Below, piece after piece: positions 25,057 through 33,487 of a stretch of 64,000 nt of DNA. Positions within the stretch are counted from its first letter, which is position 1. Every line of letters starts with the position of its first letter. A program made the position numbers and the translations under genes. Below the pieces are notes generated by a model. It was not told the DNA's origin. It ran no database searches and saw only the letters and a list, made by a program, of their open reading frames with translations. The DNA is from JANNHP01 sp031404455 (lineage in GTDB: Bacteria > Planctomycetota > JAJSAM01 > JAJVHW01), in assembly GCA_031404455.1 (NCBI GenBank), contig JANNHP010000312.1, forward strand, positions 32,485 through 96,484, written 5' to 3'.

Positions 25057-25935
25057 TCAGGCGCTCACAGTCGACTCCGGCCTGGCATCCACCGGGCAGG
25101 ACAGGAGTGACAGCAGTCGCTCGAGGTCCGCTGCCGAGTAGTAGTCGATCACGATCTTGCCGACGTCCGCCCGCTCGCGAATGGCGACGCGAGTCCCCAG
25201 GCGCTCGGCCAACTGGCGCTCGATCTCGGCGAGGTGCGGGCTGCGACTCATCTCGGGATGTCCGACGGGGGGCTTGGCCTCGCCCCAACTCCGCGCAAGA
25301 CGCTCGACATCCCTGACGGAGAGTCGCTCAGATTCGACGCGACGCGCCAACGCTCGCTGCGCCTCGGCGTCGCCGACGGCGAGCAGCGCGCGCGCGTGCC
25401 CCATGGACAACGTTCCACGTGAAACAAGCTCCTGCAGATCTCCCGGGAGGTCCAGGAGTCGAAGCATGTTGGCGATGGCTGAGCGGCTCTTGCCCAGCCG
25501 CTGAGCCGCCTGCTCCTGCGTCACGTCGAGCCGCTGGATGAACGACTGGTAGGCGCGCGCCTCTTCGAGCGGCCCGAGGTCCTGCCTTTGGATGTTCTCG
25601 ATGAGCGCCAATTCGAGCATCTGCGTGTCATCGGCTGCGCGAACGATCGCCGGGATCGCCTTCAGTCCCAGGCGCTGACAGGCCCGGTACCGCCGCTCGC
25701 CGGCAACGATCTCGTAGCCCTCTCCGGCGGCGCGCACGACGATGGGCTGGATCACCCCGTGCTCGCGGATCGACGCGGCCAGTTCCTCCAGCTCCTCGGC
25801 CCGGAACTCACGACGTGGCTGGAAGGGGTTGGGGCGCAGGCGCTCCAACTCGACCTGAAGAACCTCGGCCGCTTCGACGTCGGCGCTCTCCGACAAGAGG
25901 AAGTCCAGTCCTCGACCCAGTTTCCGGTGCACCAT
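25057..25935 (-). CDS. parB: Chromosome-partitioning protein ParB
   Basis: 292 residues from ATG 25935, fixed by a perfect AGGAGG (positions 25941-25946 on this strand). The N-terminal GRGLDFLL motif is followed by the CTPase/ParB box PNPFQPRREF and VAGERRYRACQRLG. Next come a parS-binding helix-turn-helix region (LDVTQEQAAQRLGKSRSAIA, GTLSMGHARALLAV) and a C-terminal dimerisation domain. ParB spreads from parS to organise the origin region with ParA and SMC. No parA lies next to it, which is unusual for a chromosomal locus. Confidence 0.97.
   Translation of the reverse strand: MVHRKLGRGLDFLLSESADVEAAEVLQVELERLRPNPFQPRREFRAEELEELAASIREHGVIQPIVVRAAGEGYEIVAGERRYRACQRLGLKAIPAIVRAADDTQMLELALIENIQRQDLGPLEEARAYQSFIQRLDVTQEQAAQRLGKSRSAIANMLRLLDLPGDLQELVSRGTLSMGHARALLAVGDAEAQRALARRVESERLSVRDVERLARSWGEAKPPVGHPEMSRSPHLAEIERQLAERLGTRVAIRERADVGKIVIDYYSAADLERLLSLLSCPVDARPESTVSA
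25411..25426. promoter_or_regulatory. parS site inside parB
   Basis: CGTTCCACGTGAAACA matches the parS consensus TGTTNCACGTGAAACA at 15 of 16 positions. A parS within parB is common and may autoregulate the gene through ParB spreading. Confidence 0.85.
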
Positions 25936-26112
25936 GTTCGCCTCCTGAAAGCACAATGGCATGTGGGTCAACAGTCGAATGCTACCACCAACGGTCACAT
26001 TCCCATCGTACCCCGCGCCGGGGACATCGACAGCGCCGGCGGAATCGCCACGGAATCCGCCATCGACGCCGTCCACGCGCGCTGTATTCGTTTGTAATAC
26101 TTCCCCCGACGG

Positions 26113-26141
26113 TTGACGCATGTGCTTGTCCCAACTACAGT
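26113..26141 (+). promoter_or_regulatory. Sigma-70 promoter predicting a leaderless transcript
   Basis: TTGACG (26113-26118), a 17-base spacer, and TACAGT (26136-26141). Transcription would start about 7 bases further on, essentially at the ATG at 26149, leaving no 5' leader. Confidence 0.6.
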
Positions 26142-26148
26142 TCCATCC

Positions 26149-26907
26149 ATGTTTGGACTCCACGGCGCTCTCCCCATTTGCGCCGCCACCTTCGCAGACC
26201 TCCGCCGTCGTCCTGGATCGCTCCTCGCCGCGCTCGCGATCGCGGTGCTCCTAGTCCTGCTTCCCGACATCTGCGCCCGGGCGGTGGACGAAGCCGATTC
26301 GCTCGGCATGCAGGTCGGCCTCTCCACGATCGCTGCATTCCTCTCGCTGGTCGCCGGCTTCGCAGGACTTCGTTGCGGCGCCCCAGAAGGCGACCTCGGT
26401 GCGACCTCCGAGTGGAGAACCTCCCCGCTCACGCCGGGCGCCTACGTTCTCGGGCGCTTCGGAGGCATCACCGCGCTCATCGCCGTGGCGTTCGTTGTTC
26501 TCACGCCCTTCCTGCTCGCGGGGCAGTTCGCCGCCGTGCGCGACGATCCGCCCGCCCTCGAAGCTGCTGCGCTCGCGACTTTGGGCGTCTTGCTCTCGGC
26601 CGCGCTCTTCGGTGCGATCGGTCTCTTCCTCGCGACGACGATGTCCACGCAACTCGCCTCGATCCTCCTGCTCGCCACGATCGTTGCGACGCGGACGCTC
26701 GTCCCGTCGCTTGCCGCCCGGGGGAGCTTCCTAGCGTGGATCGCGGCGTTCCTGCCCGACGCGTCGCGCCTCGACCTGTCGCGCGAACTCGCGTTCCATC
26801 GTCCGATCGACGCTGCGGCCATGGTGCTGGCGTGCGCGGCCGTCGCGGTGCAGGTGGCCGCGCTCCTGTGCGCGGCGGCGTGGTCGCTCGGACGTCGCGA
26901 GAACTGA
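26149..26907 (+). CDS. Multi-pass membrane protein, ABC-2 permease-like
   Basis: 252 residues from ATG 26149, chosen because a strong promoter ends just before it and no Shine-Dalgarno is present. About six hydrophobic segments can be seen (roughly 24-42, 58-72, 103-125, 145-165, 170-190, 220-243). The order is typical of the membrane subunit of an ABC-2 type exporter, and the motif-like EWRTSPLTPGAYVLGRF is compatible with such proteins. No ATPase gene adjoins it. Family assignment is tentative. Confidence 0.6.
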   Translation: MFGLHGALPICAATFADLRRRPGSLLAALAIAVLLVLLPDICARAVDEADSLGMQVGLSTIAAFLSLVAGFAGLRCGAPEGDLGATSEWRTSPLTPGAYVLGRFGGITALIAVAFVVLTPFLLAGQFAAVRDDPPALEAAALATLGVLLSAALFGAIGLFLATTMSTQLASILLLATIVATRTLVPSLAARGSFLAWIAAFLPDASRLDLSRELAFHRPIDAAAMVLACAAVAVQVAALLCAAAWSLGRREN

Positions 26908-26990
26908 ACGGCTGGGAATGCGCCCCGCCTAGGGCTTTGAGGCAGGTCGGGTATCCCGCATCATCGCGCGACCCAAGTCCAGACCACTCC

Positions 26991-27716
26991 TTGCGCTACG
27001 CAATCCTCGCCGACATCCACAGCAACCTCGAGGCACTCGAGGCGGTGCTCGCGGCGCTGTCGAAATCGCGCATCGACCGCTACGTCTGCGTGGGGGACGT
27101 CGTCGGATACGGCGCGGATCCCAAGCCCTGCATCGATCGCGTGCGGGACATCTGCTCCGTCGTCATCGCCGGCAACCACGACTGGGCCGTCGCGGGAACG
27201 CTGTCGCTCGAGTTCTTCAACAGCTACGCGCGCGAGGCGATCCGCTGGACGCGCGAGCGCCTCGACCCGGTGGACGTCGCGTGGCTTCGCGACCTTCCGC
27301 TCGAGCACGACCTCGACGGCCTCGCGATGCTCGTGCACAGCACGCTGCACAATCCGCAGGCGTTCGACTACCTCCTCACGTCCTACGACGCGCACCTCAC
27401 GATGCGGGTGCTCGAGCGGCCGCTCTGCTTCGTCGGGCACTCGCACATCCCGATCACGTTCATGGAGCGCAACGGACTCGGGTTCACGTTCTCGGACACC
27501 ATCGACCTGACCAAAGTGGACAAGGCGATCATCAATCCGGGCTCGGTAGGGCAACCGCGCGACGAGAACCCCGCGGCCGCCTATGCCATCTACGACACCG
27601 TCAAGCGCAGGGTGACGCTGCATCGCGTGCCCTACGACATCGACGGGTGCTGCGCGAAGATCGAGCAGGCCAGGCTCCCGCAGGTGCTCGCCGACCGGTT
27701 GCGCGTCGGCAAGTAG
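26991..27716 (+). CDS. Calcineurin-like metallophosphoesterase
   Basis: 241 residues. The metal-binding blocks are intact: DIHSNLEAL near the start, GDVVGYGADP near residue 39, GNHDWAV near 62 and GHSHIPI near 148. No ATG or GTG precedes the first conserved strand in frame, so TTG 26991 is the best start. Relatives include YfcE-type phosphodiesterases; the substrate cannot be read from sequence. It follows the membrane protein by 83 bases. Confidence 0.85.
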   Translation: MRYAILADIHSNLEALEAVLAALSKSRIDRYVCVGDVVGYGADPKPCIDRVRDICSVVIAGNHDWAVAGTLSLEFFNSYAREAIRWTRERLDPVDVAWLRDLPLEHDLDGLAMLVHSTLHNPQAFDYLLTSYDAHLTMRVLERPLCFVGHSHIPITFMERNGLGFTFSDTIDLTKVDKAIINPGSVGQPRDENPAAAYAIYDTVKRRVTLHRVPYDIDGCCAKIEQARLPQVLADRLRVGK

Positions 27717-27766
27717 TAGATTCCCCAGCCAGGGCGGCGGCCCTGTAACGTCGCGACCGCCTCCGC

Positions 27767-29167
27767 ATGACGCAACGCCACGGACACCTGCCGCGCGCGC
27801 TCCTCGTCGCCGCCGACACGGCTGCTGCGATCGCCGCCTGCATCGTCGCCTACGTCCTGCGAATCGGATTCGAGATCGTCCCCGTCACGGGACGCACGGA
27901 CGTGCTGCCCGCGCGCTATCTCGAGGCCCTGCCGATCGCCGCGACGGTGATGCTGCTCGCAGTCGCGCTTGCGGGCCTCCACGGACGCGCTTTTTTCGCC
28001 CGCCCCGCCGGCGTCGCCGATTCGCTCCGGGCGGCGGGACTCGCGCTCGCGCTGCTCTCGACCGCAGCGCTCCTCTACTGGCGCAACTTCCAGTACAGCC
28101 GCCTGACCATCGTCATCGCCGCCGCATCGTTCGCGCCGGCGCTCTTCCTCGCTCGCGCTCTCGCGGCGCGCGCCGTCGCGCTCCTCGCCCGGAGCCCTCG
28201 CTACCGGAGTTCGGCGCTCGTCGTCGGCGGGGGAGCGCCCGCGGCCGCGCTGGCTCGAGCGATCGCCGACGAATCCTGGATGGCGCTCGATGTGGTCGCG
28301 GTGCTCCCGGTGGGGGAGGCGCCTGCGGCCTGGCCGCTTGCGCGGCGGATCGACGACGTCGCCGGAGCGCGGGCCCTCCTCGACGCCGGAGGCGCGCGCG
28401 AAGTGTTCGTCGCGCTCGCGGCCGCGGACGCGCGGCACCTTCCGGCGCTCCTCGCGGAACTCGCGCAGACGCCGGCGGACGTCCGCGTCGTCCCTGACCT
28501 CGGCGGCGCTCTCCTCCTGAACCCGAGCGCCACCGTGGTCGCGGGACTTGCGGTCATCTCCGTCCGGGAACGGCCGCTCTACGGCCTGCGCGCGCTGGCG
28601 AAGCGCTCGACCGACGTCCTCCTCGCCGCCCTTCTCCTGGTGGCGCTCTCGCCCCTCTTCGTGCTCGTCGCGCTGCTCGTCCTCGTCGGCGCCGGAACTC
28701 CGATCCTCTACCGCCAGGAGCGGATGGGCCTCGACGGGCGCCCCTTCGCGATGCTGAAGTTCCGCACGATGCACACCGACGCGGAATCCACGACGGGTGC
28801 CGTCTTCACGCGCCGCGGCGACCCGAGGGTCACCTCCGTCGGCCGTGTGCTGCGCCGCCTGTCGCTCGACGAGTTTCCCCAGCTCTGGAACGTCCTGCGC
28901 GGGGACATGAGCCTCGTCGGACCGCGGCCCGAGCGTCAGCCGTTCATCGAGCAGTTCCGCGCGCGACTCCCGAGCTACATGCTCCGGCAGACCGTGAAGT
29001 CGGGCATGACGGGCTGGGCGCAGGTGCACGGCCTGCGGGGCGAGTCGTCGCTCGAGGATCGGCTCCGCTACGATCTCGAGTACATCGACCGCTGGAGCCT
29101 CCTCTTCGACCTCGAGATCCTCGGACGCACGGCGGTTCAGGTGATGGTGGGCCGCAATGCGTACTGA
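27767..29167 (+). CDS. Polyprenyl-phosphate sugar-1-phosphate transferase (exopolysaccharide/O-unit initiation)
   Basis: 466 residues. Four or five membrane helices in the first 150 residues and a Rossmann-like central domain (about 150-270) are followed by a membrane helix and the cytoplasmic transferase domain. The transferase blocks are KRSTDVLLAALLLVALSPLF, YRQERMGLDGRPFAMLKFRT, DEFPQLWNVLRGDMSLVGPR and MTGWAQVHGLRGE. The family links a hexose-1-phosphate to undecaprenyl phosphate to start polysaccharide synthesis; the sugar is unknown. No other polysaccharide genes adjoin it. The downstream sigma-factor gene begins 27 bases later. Confidence 0.93.
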   Translation: MTQRHGHLPRALLVAADTAAAIAACIVAYVLRIGFEIVPVTGRTDVLPARYLEALPIAATVMLLAVALAGLHGRAFFARPAGVADSLRAAGLALALLSTAALLYWRNFQYSRLTIVIAAASFAPALFLARALAARAVALLARSPRYRSSALVVGGGAPAAALARAIADESWMALDVVAVLPVGEAPAAWPLARRIDDVAGARALLDAGGAREVFVALAAADARHLPALLAELAQTPADVRVVPDLGGALLLNPSATVVAGLAVISVRERPLYGLRALAKRSTDVLLAALLLVALSPLFVLVALLVLVGAGTPILYRQERMGLDGRPFAMLKFRTMHTDAESTTGAVFTRRGDPRVTSVGRVLRRLSLDEFPQLWNVLRGDMSLVGPRPERQPFIEQFRARLPSYMLRQTVKSGMTGWAQVHGLRGESSLEDRLRYDLEYIDRWSLLFDLEILGRTAVQVMVGRNAY

Positions 29168-29194
29168 CGCCGCGATCCGGCGAGGAGAGGCCCC

Positions 29195-30007
29195 CTGAGC
29201 GAGCACGACTCCGTCCTCGATGCCTACCTGCGCGACATCCAGCGCGTGCCGCTCCTCAGCGCCGCGGAGGAGCGCGAGCTCGCCATCCGGATCCGGACCG
29301 GCGACCTCGAGGCCAGGGAGCAGATGATCCGCGCGAACCTCCGACTCGTGGTGTCGATCGCGAAGGTCTACGGCCGCCGCGGCCTCTCGCTCCTCGACCT
29401 CATCGAAGAGGGCAACATCGGCCTCGTCCGCGCCGTGGAGCGTTTCGACCCCGCGCAGGAGTGCCGCTTCAGCACCTACGGCTCCTGGTGGATCAAGCAG
29501 TCGATCCGGCGCGCTCTCGTGAACACCACCAAGACCGTGCGCGTGCCGTCGTACATGGTCGAGATCATCTCCAAGCTGAAGAGCACGTCGTCGCGCCTCG
29601 AGGAGACGCTCGCGCGCCAGCCCACCCACGCCGAGATCGCCGAGGCGATGGGACTGCCCGCCGAGAACGTCGGACTGATCCGCAGGGCGATGCGCGCGGC
29701 GCGCGACGGCGCGCAAGCCATCTCGCTCGACGCGCTCACCGCGGAGCGCCGCGACATCGCCGACGAGCGCGGGAACCCGGAGGACGACACGTTCGACCCC
29801 GAGGAGTTGGCACAGCTCCAGGGTCTCCTCGACTCGATCGATCCGCGCGAAGCGGAAGTCCTCCGGCTGCGATTCGGTCTCGAGGACCACGCGCCGCTGA
29901 CGCTGCGAGAGATCGGCAAGAAGCTCGGCATCTCGCGCGAGCGGGTCCGTCAGATCGAGAGCCGGGCGCTCCAGAAGCTGCACGCACGGATGACCGGCGC
30001 GTCGTGA
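29195..30007 (+). CDS. RNA polymerase sigma-70 family factor with probable CTG start
   Basis: 270 residues if translation begins at CTG 29195. The conserved region 1.2 (DAYLRDIQRVPLLSAAEERE) starts before the first GTG in frame (29246), an in-frame stop lies at 29165, and GAGGAG sits 7 bases before the CTG. Regions 2 to 4 are complete: DLIEEGNIGLVRAVERFDP, FSTYGSWWIKQSIRRAL, the region 3 PTHAEIAEAMG, and LTLREIGKKLGISRERVRQI. It lacks region 1.1, so it is either a short primary or a group 2 (RpoS/RpoD-like) factor. Its stop overlaps the hemW start (GTGA). Confidence 0.9.
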   Translation: MSEHDSVLDAYLRDIQRVPLLSAAEERELAIRIRTGDLEAREQMIRANLRLVVSIAKVYGRRGLSLLDLIEEGNIGLVRAVERFDPAQECRFSTYGSWWIKQSIRRALVNTTKTVRVPSYMVEIISKLKSTSSRLEETLARQPTHAEIAEAMGLPAENVGLIRRAMRAARDGAQAISLDALTAERRDIADERGNPEDDTFDPEELAQLQGLLDSIDPREAEVLRLRFGLEDHAPLTLREIGKKLGISRERVRQIESRALQKLHARMTGAS

Positions 30008-31197
30008 GTGCCCAGACGGCGCCGGCGCTCGAGACCGACCGGCTCGACGGACCCGGGCCCGCTGCGCTCTACGTGCACGTCCCCTTCTGCGAGGCGAAGT
30101 GCAGCTACTGCGACTTCTACTCAGTCCCCCAGGGCGGCGTTCGCGAATCGCGGTACGTGGAGGCGCTCGCCGCCGAGGCGTCGGCGCGGTCACCCACGGG
30201 ATTCGCGCCGAGGACCGTGTTCATCGGCGGCGGCACCCCGACGGCGCTCGGCGACGACGACTTCGCGCGTCTCCTCGCGCTCGTCCGCGAGATGACGCAT
30301 CCCGGCGGCCGCCTCATCGAGTGGACGATCGAAGCGAATCCCGGGAGCCTCACTCCGTGGAAAGCCCGCGCGATGGCCGACGCGGGCGTCACGCGGATCT
30401 CGCTCGGAGTCCAGAGCTTCGACGACGCCGTGCTGCGCTCCGTGGGTCGCGTGCACGACGCGCGCACCGCGCGCGAAGCGGTCGGCATCGCGCGCGCGTC
30501 GGGCGTGCCGTTCGTCTCGCTCGACCTCCTGTTCGCGATCCCGGGCCAGGGACTCGCGACGTTCGAGAACGATCTGCGCGAAGCGGTGGCGCTCGGCACG
30601 GACCACGTCTCGGCGTACGCGCTCCTCTACGAGCACGGCACGACGATGGAGCGGCGCCGCGACGCGGGACTCGTCGAGCGCGAGGAGGAGGACATCGAGC
30701 TGACGATGATGCGCCGCGCCCGCGAGGTGCTCGGCGCAGCGGGCTTCGTCCGCTACGAGGTCTCGAACTTCGCCCGCCCCGGGCGCGAGTGTCTGCACAA
30801 CATCAACTACTGGCGCAACGGCGAGTACCTGGGGCTCGGCGCCTCCGCGGCCGGGTACCTCGGCGGCGAGCGCCGCACGAACGTGGCTTCCTGGCGCGAC
30901 TACGAGACTGCGGCGCTCGCGGGCAGCGACCCGGTGGCGTTCAGCGAACGCCTCGACGCCGGCCGTGCGATGGGGGAGGAGGTCATGCTGCGCCTGCGCA
31001 TGGCCGAGGGGATGTCGCTCGCCGCGCTGTCGGCGCGATGGGGCATCGATGCGGCGGCCCGCTACGGCGCTCTCGTCGCGCGGTTCGCGCGCGCGGGACT
31101 GCTCGACGTCACGGACGGCGGCGACCGTGTCGCGTTCGCGGAGCGCGGGCTCGAGGTGGCGGACGGGATCCTCGCGGAGTTCGTGGCGTCGGAGTAA
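30004..31197 (+). CDS. hemW: Radical SAM heme chaperone HemW
   Basis: 397 residues from GTG 30004. The radical SAM cluster motif is FCEAKCSYCDFYS (Cys 29, 33, 36), followed by FIGGGTPTAL, SLGVQSFDDAVLRSVGR and the HemW-type CLHNINYWRNGEYLGLG. HemW delivers heme to membrane enzymes and is often misnamed coproporphyrinogen oxidase; the CX3CX2C spacing alone does not separate them, but the HNxxYW motif supports HemW. It is translationally coupled to the sigma factor. Confidence 0.9.
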   Translation: MSAQTAPALETDRLDGPGPAALYVHVPFCEAKCSYCDFYSVPQGGVRESRYVEALAAEASARSPTGFAPRTVFIGGGTPTALGDDDFARLLALVREMTHPGGRLIEWTIEANPGSLTPWKARAMADAGVTRISLGVQSFDDAVLRSVGRVHDARTAREAVGIARASGVPFVSLDLLFAIPGQGLATFENDLREAVALGTDHVSAYALLYEHGTTMERRRDAGLVEREEEDIELTMMRRAREVLGAAGFVRYEVSNFARPGRECLHNINYWRNGEYLGLGASAAGYLGGERRTNVASWRDYETAALAGSDPVAFSERLDAGRAMGEEVMLRLRMAEGMSLAALSARWGIDAAARYGALVARFARAGLLDVTDGGDRVAFAERGLEVADGILAEFVASE

Positions 31198-31644
31198 CGG
31201 CGGAAGAAATTCCGGAATTCGGATGACGCCTTTCGGCGTCCCGGACGGACCTAGTCCGCATCGCTCACCACGCTTCGCGCCTGGCCGGCCTTTCGGGGCG
31301 ATGGCTTCGTTGAGTCCCTTGCGAAGACCTGTCAAGGTCCGCGCTGCGGGCCTCGCCTTGCCCTCGACCCGAAATTCTCGGCCAGGACACTCTGTCCTCC
31401 GCATCGCGTCCCAAGCATCGGCGGGTGATGCTGCAACCACCTGCGGTCCGGTCCGTTCTCGCGCGAACCCTGGTGAGCGATGCGGGCTAGTGATGTCGGC
31501 ACTCTCGGGACGGCGCCCGCCCGAGCATCCGGACATGGCCTCCAACGTCCGCGCTGCGGCAGGGCCGCGCATTGCAGGGAAGCACGACGGCGGTGGTGGC
31601 AGGGGGAGGGCCCTTCGGGCTCGGTCGGCGGGGAGCGGCGCGGA
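31198..31644. repeat. Gene-free 447-base region with a long inverted repeat
   Basis: No convincing coding frame is present. A near-perfect inverted repeat pairs 31252-31281 with 31460-31489 (TAGTCCGCATCGCTCACC against TAGCCCGCATCGCTCACC at the outer ends). It encloses about 180 bases with a smaller near-palindrome AGGACACTCTGTCCT (31383-31397). Before it lie a palindrome AATTCCGGAATT (31208-31219) and a hairpin GACGCC-TTTC-GGCGTC (31225-31240) just after hemW. A 13-base motif GTCCGCGCTGCGG recurs twice. It may be a decayed mobile element or a structured RNA. Confidence 0.5.
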
Positions 31645-32766
31645 TCAGCCGGCGAGGACGCGTTCGTAGAGAGCGACGTACCGGTCCACCACGGCGGGCC
31701 CCGCGAATCGCGCAACGGCGTCGGCGCGACCGGACTCTCCCATGCGACGCCGCAGCCCCTCGTCGCCCAGCAACCTCACCGCGCCCGCGGCGGCGCCCTC
31801 CACGTCGCCCACCTCGACGAGCAGGCCCGTCCGCCCGCTCTGCACGACCTCGGGCAGGCCGCCCGAATCTGTGCCGATCACCGGCACGCCGCAGGCGAGC
31901 GCCTCGAGCGCCGAGAGGCCGAACGATTCGTGCTCGCTCGGCAGGATGAAGAGATCCGACGCCGCGTACACGCGCTCCACGTCCTCCTGCTCGCCGAGGA
32001 AGTGGACGCGCTCCGAAACTCCCGCCGCCGCCGCGGCGCGTTCGGCGGTCGCGATCTCGGGACCGTCGCCGGCGAGGAGGAGGCGCGCCGGCACCTTCGC
32101 AGCCGTCCGCGCGAAGATGTCGATCACGTCCCTGACGCGCTTCACCTCGCGGAAGTTCGACACGTGCGACAGCACCTTCTCGCCCGGCGGGACGAGACAC
32201 TTCCTGAGCGGGCTCTCCGCGCGCGGCTGGAAGCGCTCCACGTCGACGAAGTTCGGCAGCACCTCGATCGCGCGCGTCGGCTGGAAGAACCGGAGCGTCT
32301 CGCCGCGCAGCCACTCCGACACCGTCGTCACAGCGTCGCTGCGCTCGATGCCGTAGCGCGTCGGCTGGAAGTACGCGCGGTCGAGACCGACGATCGTGAT
32401 GTCCGTGCCGTGCAGCGTGGTGACGATCTTCGGGCGCTTCGTTCCGAGCATGTCGCGCGCGAGCAGCGCCGAGACGGCGTGCGGGATCGCGTAGTGCACG
32501 TGCAGCACGTCGAGCTGGCGCGATTCAGCCACGTCGCGCAGGAGCGACGCGAGGGCGAGGTCGTAGGGCGGGTACTTGAAGAGCGGATACGGCGTGACCT
32601 GCACGCGGTGGAACGACACGTTCGCGTGGTAGCCGGTCAGCCGCGCGGGCCGCGCGTAACTGACGAAGTGGACCTCGTGCCCGCGCGACGCCATCGCGAG
32701 TCCGAGTTCGGTGGCGATCGCTCCGGAGCCGCCGTACGTCGGATAGCAGCAGATTCCGATGCGCAC
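31645..32766 (-). CDS. bshA: Bacillithiol synthesis glycosyltransferase BshA
   Basis: 373 residues from GTG 32766. GT4-fold motifs match BshA: CYPTYGGSGAIATELG at the start, LDVLHVHYAIPHAVSA near residue 85, VTTLHGTDITIVG near 115, and the donor site EHESFGLSALEALACGVPV. BshA joins GlcNAc from UDP-GlcNAc to L-malate, the first step of bacillithiol synthesis. It is the last gene of the operon, one base after the bshB1 stop. Confidence 0.95.
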   Translation of the reverse strand: MRIGICCYPTYGGSGAIATELGLAMASRGHEVHFVSYARPARLTGYHANVSFHRVQVTPYPLFKYPPYDLALASLLRDVAESRQLDVLHVHYAIPHAVSALLARDMLGTKRPKIVTTLHGTDITIVGLDRAYFQPTRYGIERSDAVTTVSEWLRGETLRFFQPTRAIEVLPNFVDVERFQPRAESPLRKCLVPPGEKVLSHVSNFREVKRVRDVIDIFARTAAKVPARLLLAGDGPEIATAERAAAAAGVSERVHFLGEQEDVERVYAASDLFILPSEHESFGLSALEALACGVPVIGTDSGGLPEVVQSGRTGLLVEVGDVEGAAAGAVRLLGDEGLRRRMGESGRADAVARFAGPAVVDRYVALYERVLAG

Positions 32767-32767
32767 G

Positions 32768-33487
32768 TCAGACGCTCCCGCCGAAAAGCGCCGCCACGTC
32801 GGTGACGGCGAGCGCGCCCATCGGCACGAGCGGTTCGCCGAACTCGACGCCCGCGCGGCGTCCCCACACTCGCGCGCGCGCCTCGATGCGCGAGAAGAAG
32901 TCCGGCCGTGCGATCAGGGTCGGGAACTCGCGCTTCGCCTTCGGGTCGTGGAGCTGGCTCGCGAAGCACCGCGCGAGCTCAAGGCGCCGCTTCCACACGG
33001 GCGTGACGTCGACGACGACCGCGTGCGTCTCCTCGTCGTGCATGAAGTAGTGGAAGACGCGCGCGGGACGGTACGGCCTGCCCGGTGCGTCGAAGTTCTT
33101 CATGCCCGCCGGATAGATCGATTCGGCGACCGCGCGTCCCGCGGCGGCATGGTCGGGATGAAGGTCGCGCGGCAGCGGCGCGAGCACGATCTTCGGCCGG
33201 TGCCTGCGGATCGCGGCGACGATCGCGATGCGAAGGTCCATCGACGCCTCGAGTTCCGTGTCCGGGAACTCCAGCGTCTCGCGCAGCGCGAGCTTCGCGA
33301 GCTTCGACGCGCGGCGCGCCTCGGCGGCGCGCGTGCTGCGCGTCCCGCGGCTCCCCTTCTCACCCGCGGTCAGATCGAGCACGCCGACGCGGAGGCCCGC
33401 GCCGGTGAGGCGCAGGATCGTGCCGCCGCACCCGAGCTCCACGTCATCGGGGTGCGCGCCGACGGCGAGGACATCGAGCCGTTTCAC
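32768..33487 (-). CDS. bshB1: Bacillithiol synthesis deacetylase BshB1
   Basis: 239 residues from GTG 33487, with GGAGAGGAG upstream. The zinc-site motifs of the PIG-L family are AHPDD (11-15) and HPDH (110-113), and GEKGSRGTR follows the first. BshB1 deacetylates GlcNAc-malate. Its start overlaps the bshC stop by four bases, and it precedes bshA. Confidence 0.95.
   Translation of the reverse strand: MKRLDVLAVGAHPDDVELGCGGTILRLTGAGLRVGVLDLTAGEKGSRGTRSTRAAEARRASKLAKLALRETLEFPDTELEASMDLRIAIVAAIRRHRPKIVLAPLPRDLHPDHAAAGRAVAESIYPAGMKNFDAPGRPYRPARVFHYFMHDEETHAVVVDVTPVWKRRLELARCFASQLHDPKAKREFPTLIARPDFFSRIEARARVWGRRAGVEFGEPLVPMGALAVTDVAALFGGSV

Noticed and set aside
29246..30007. GTG 29246 as the sigma-factor start
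   Set aside because: It would remove most of conserved region 1.2 and has no Shine-Dalgarno; CTG 29195 fits better.
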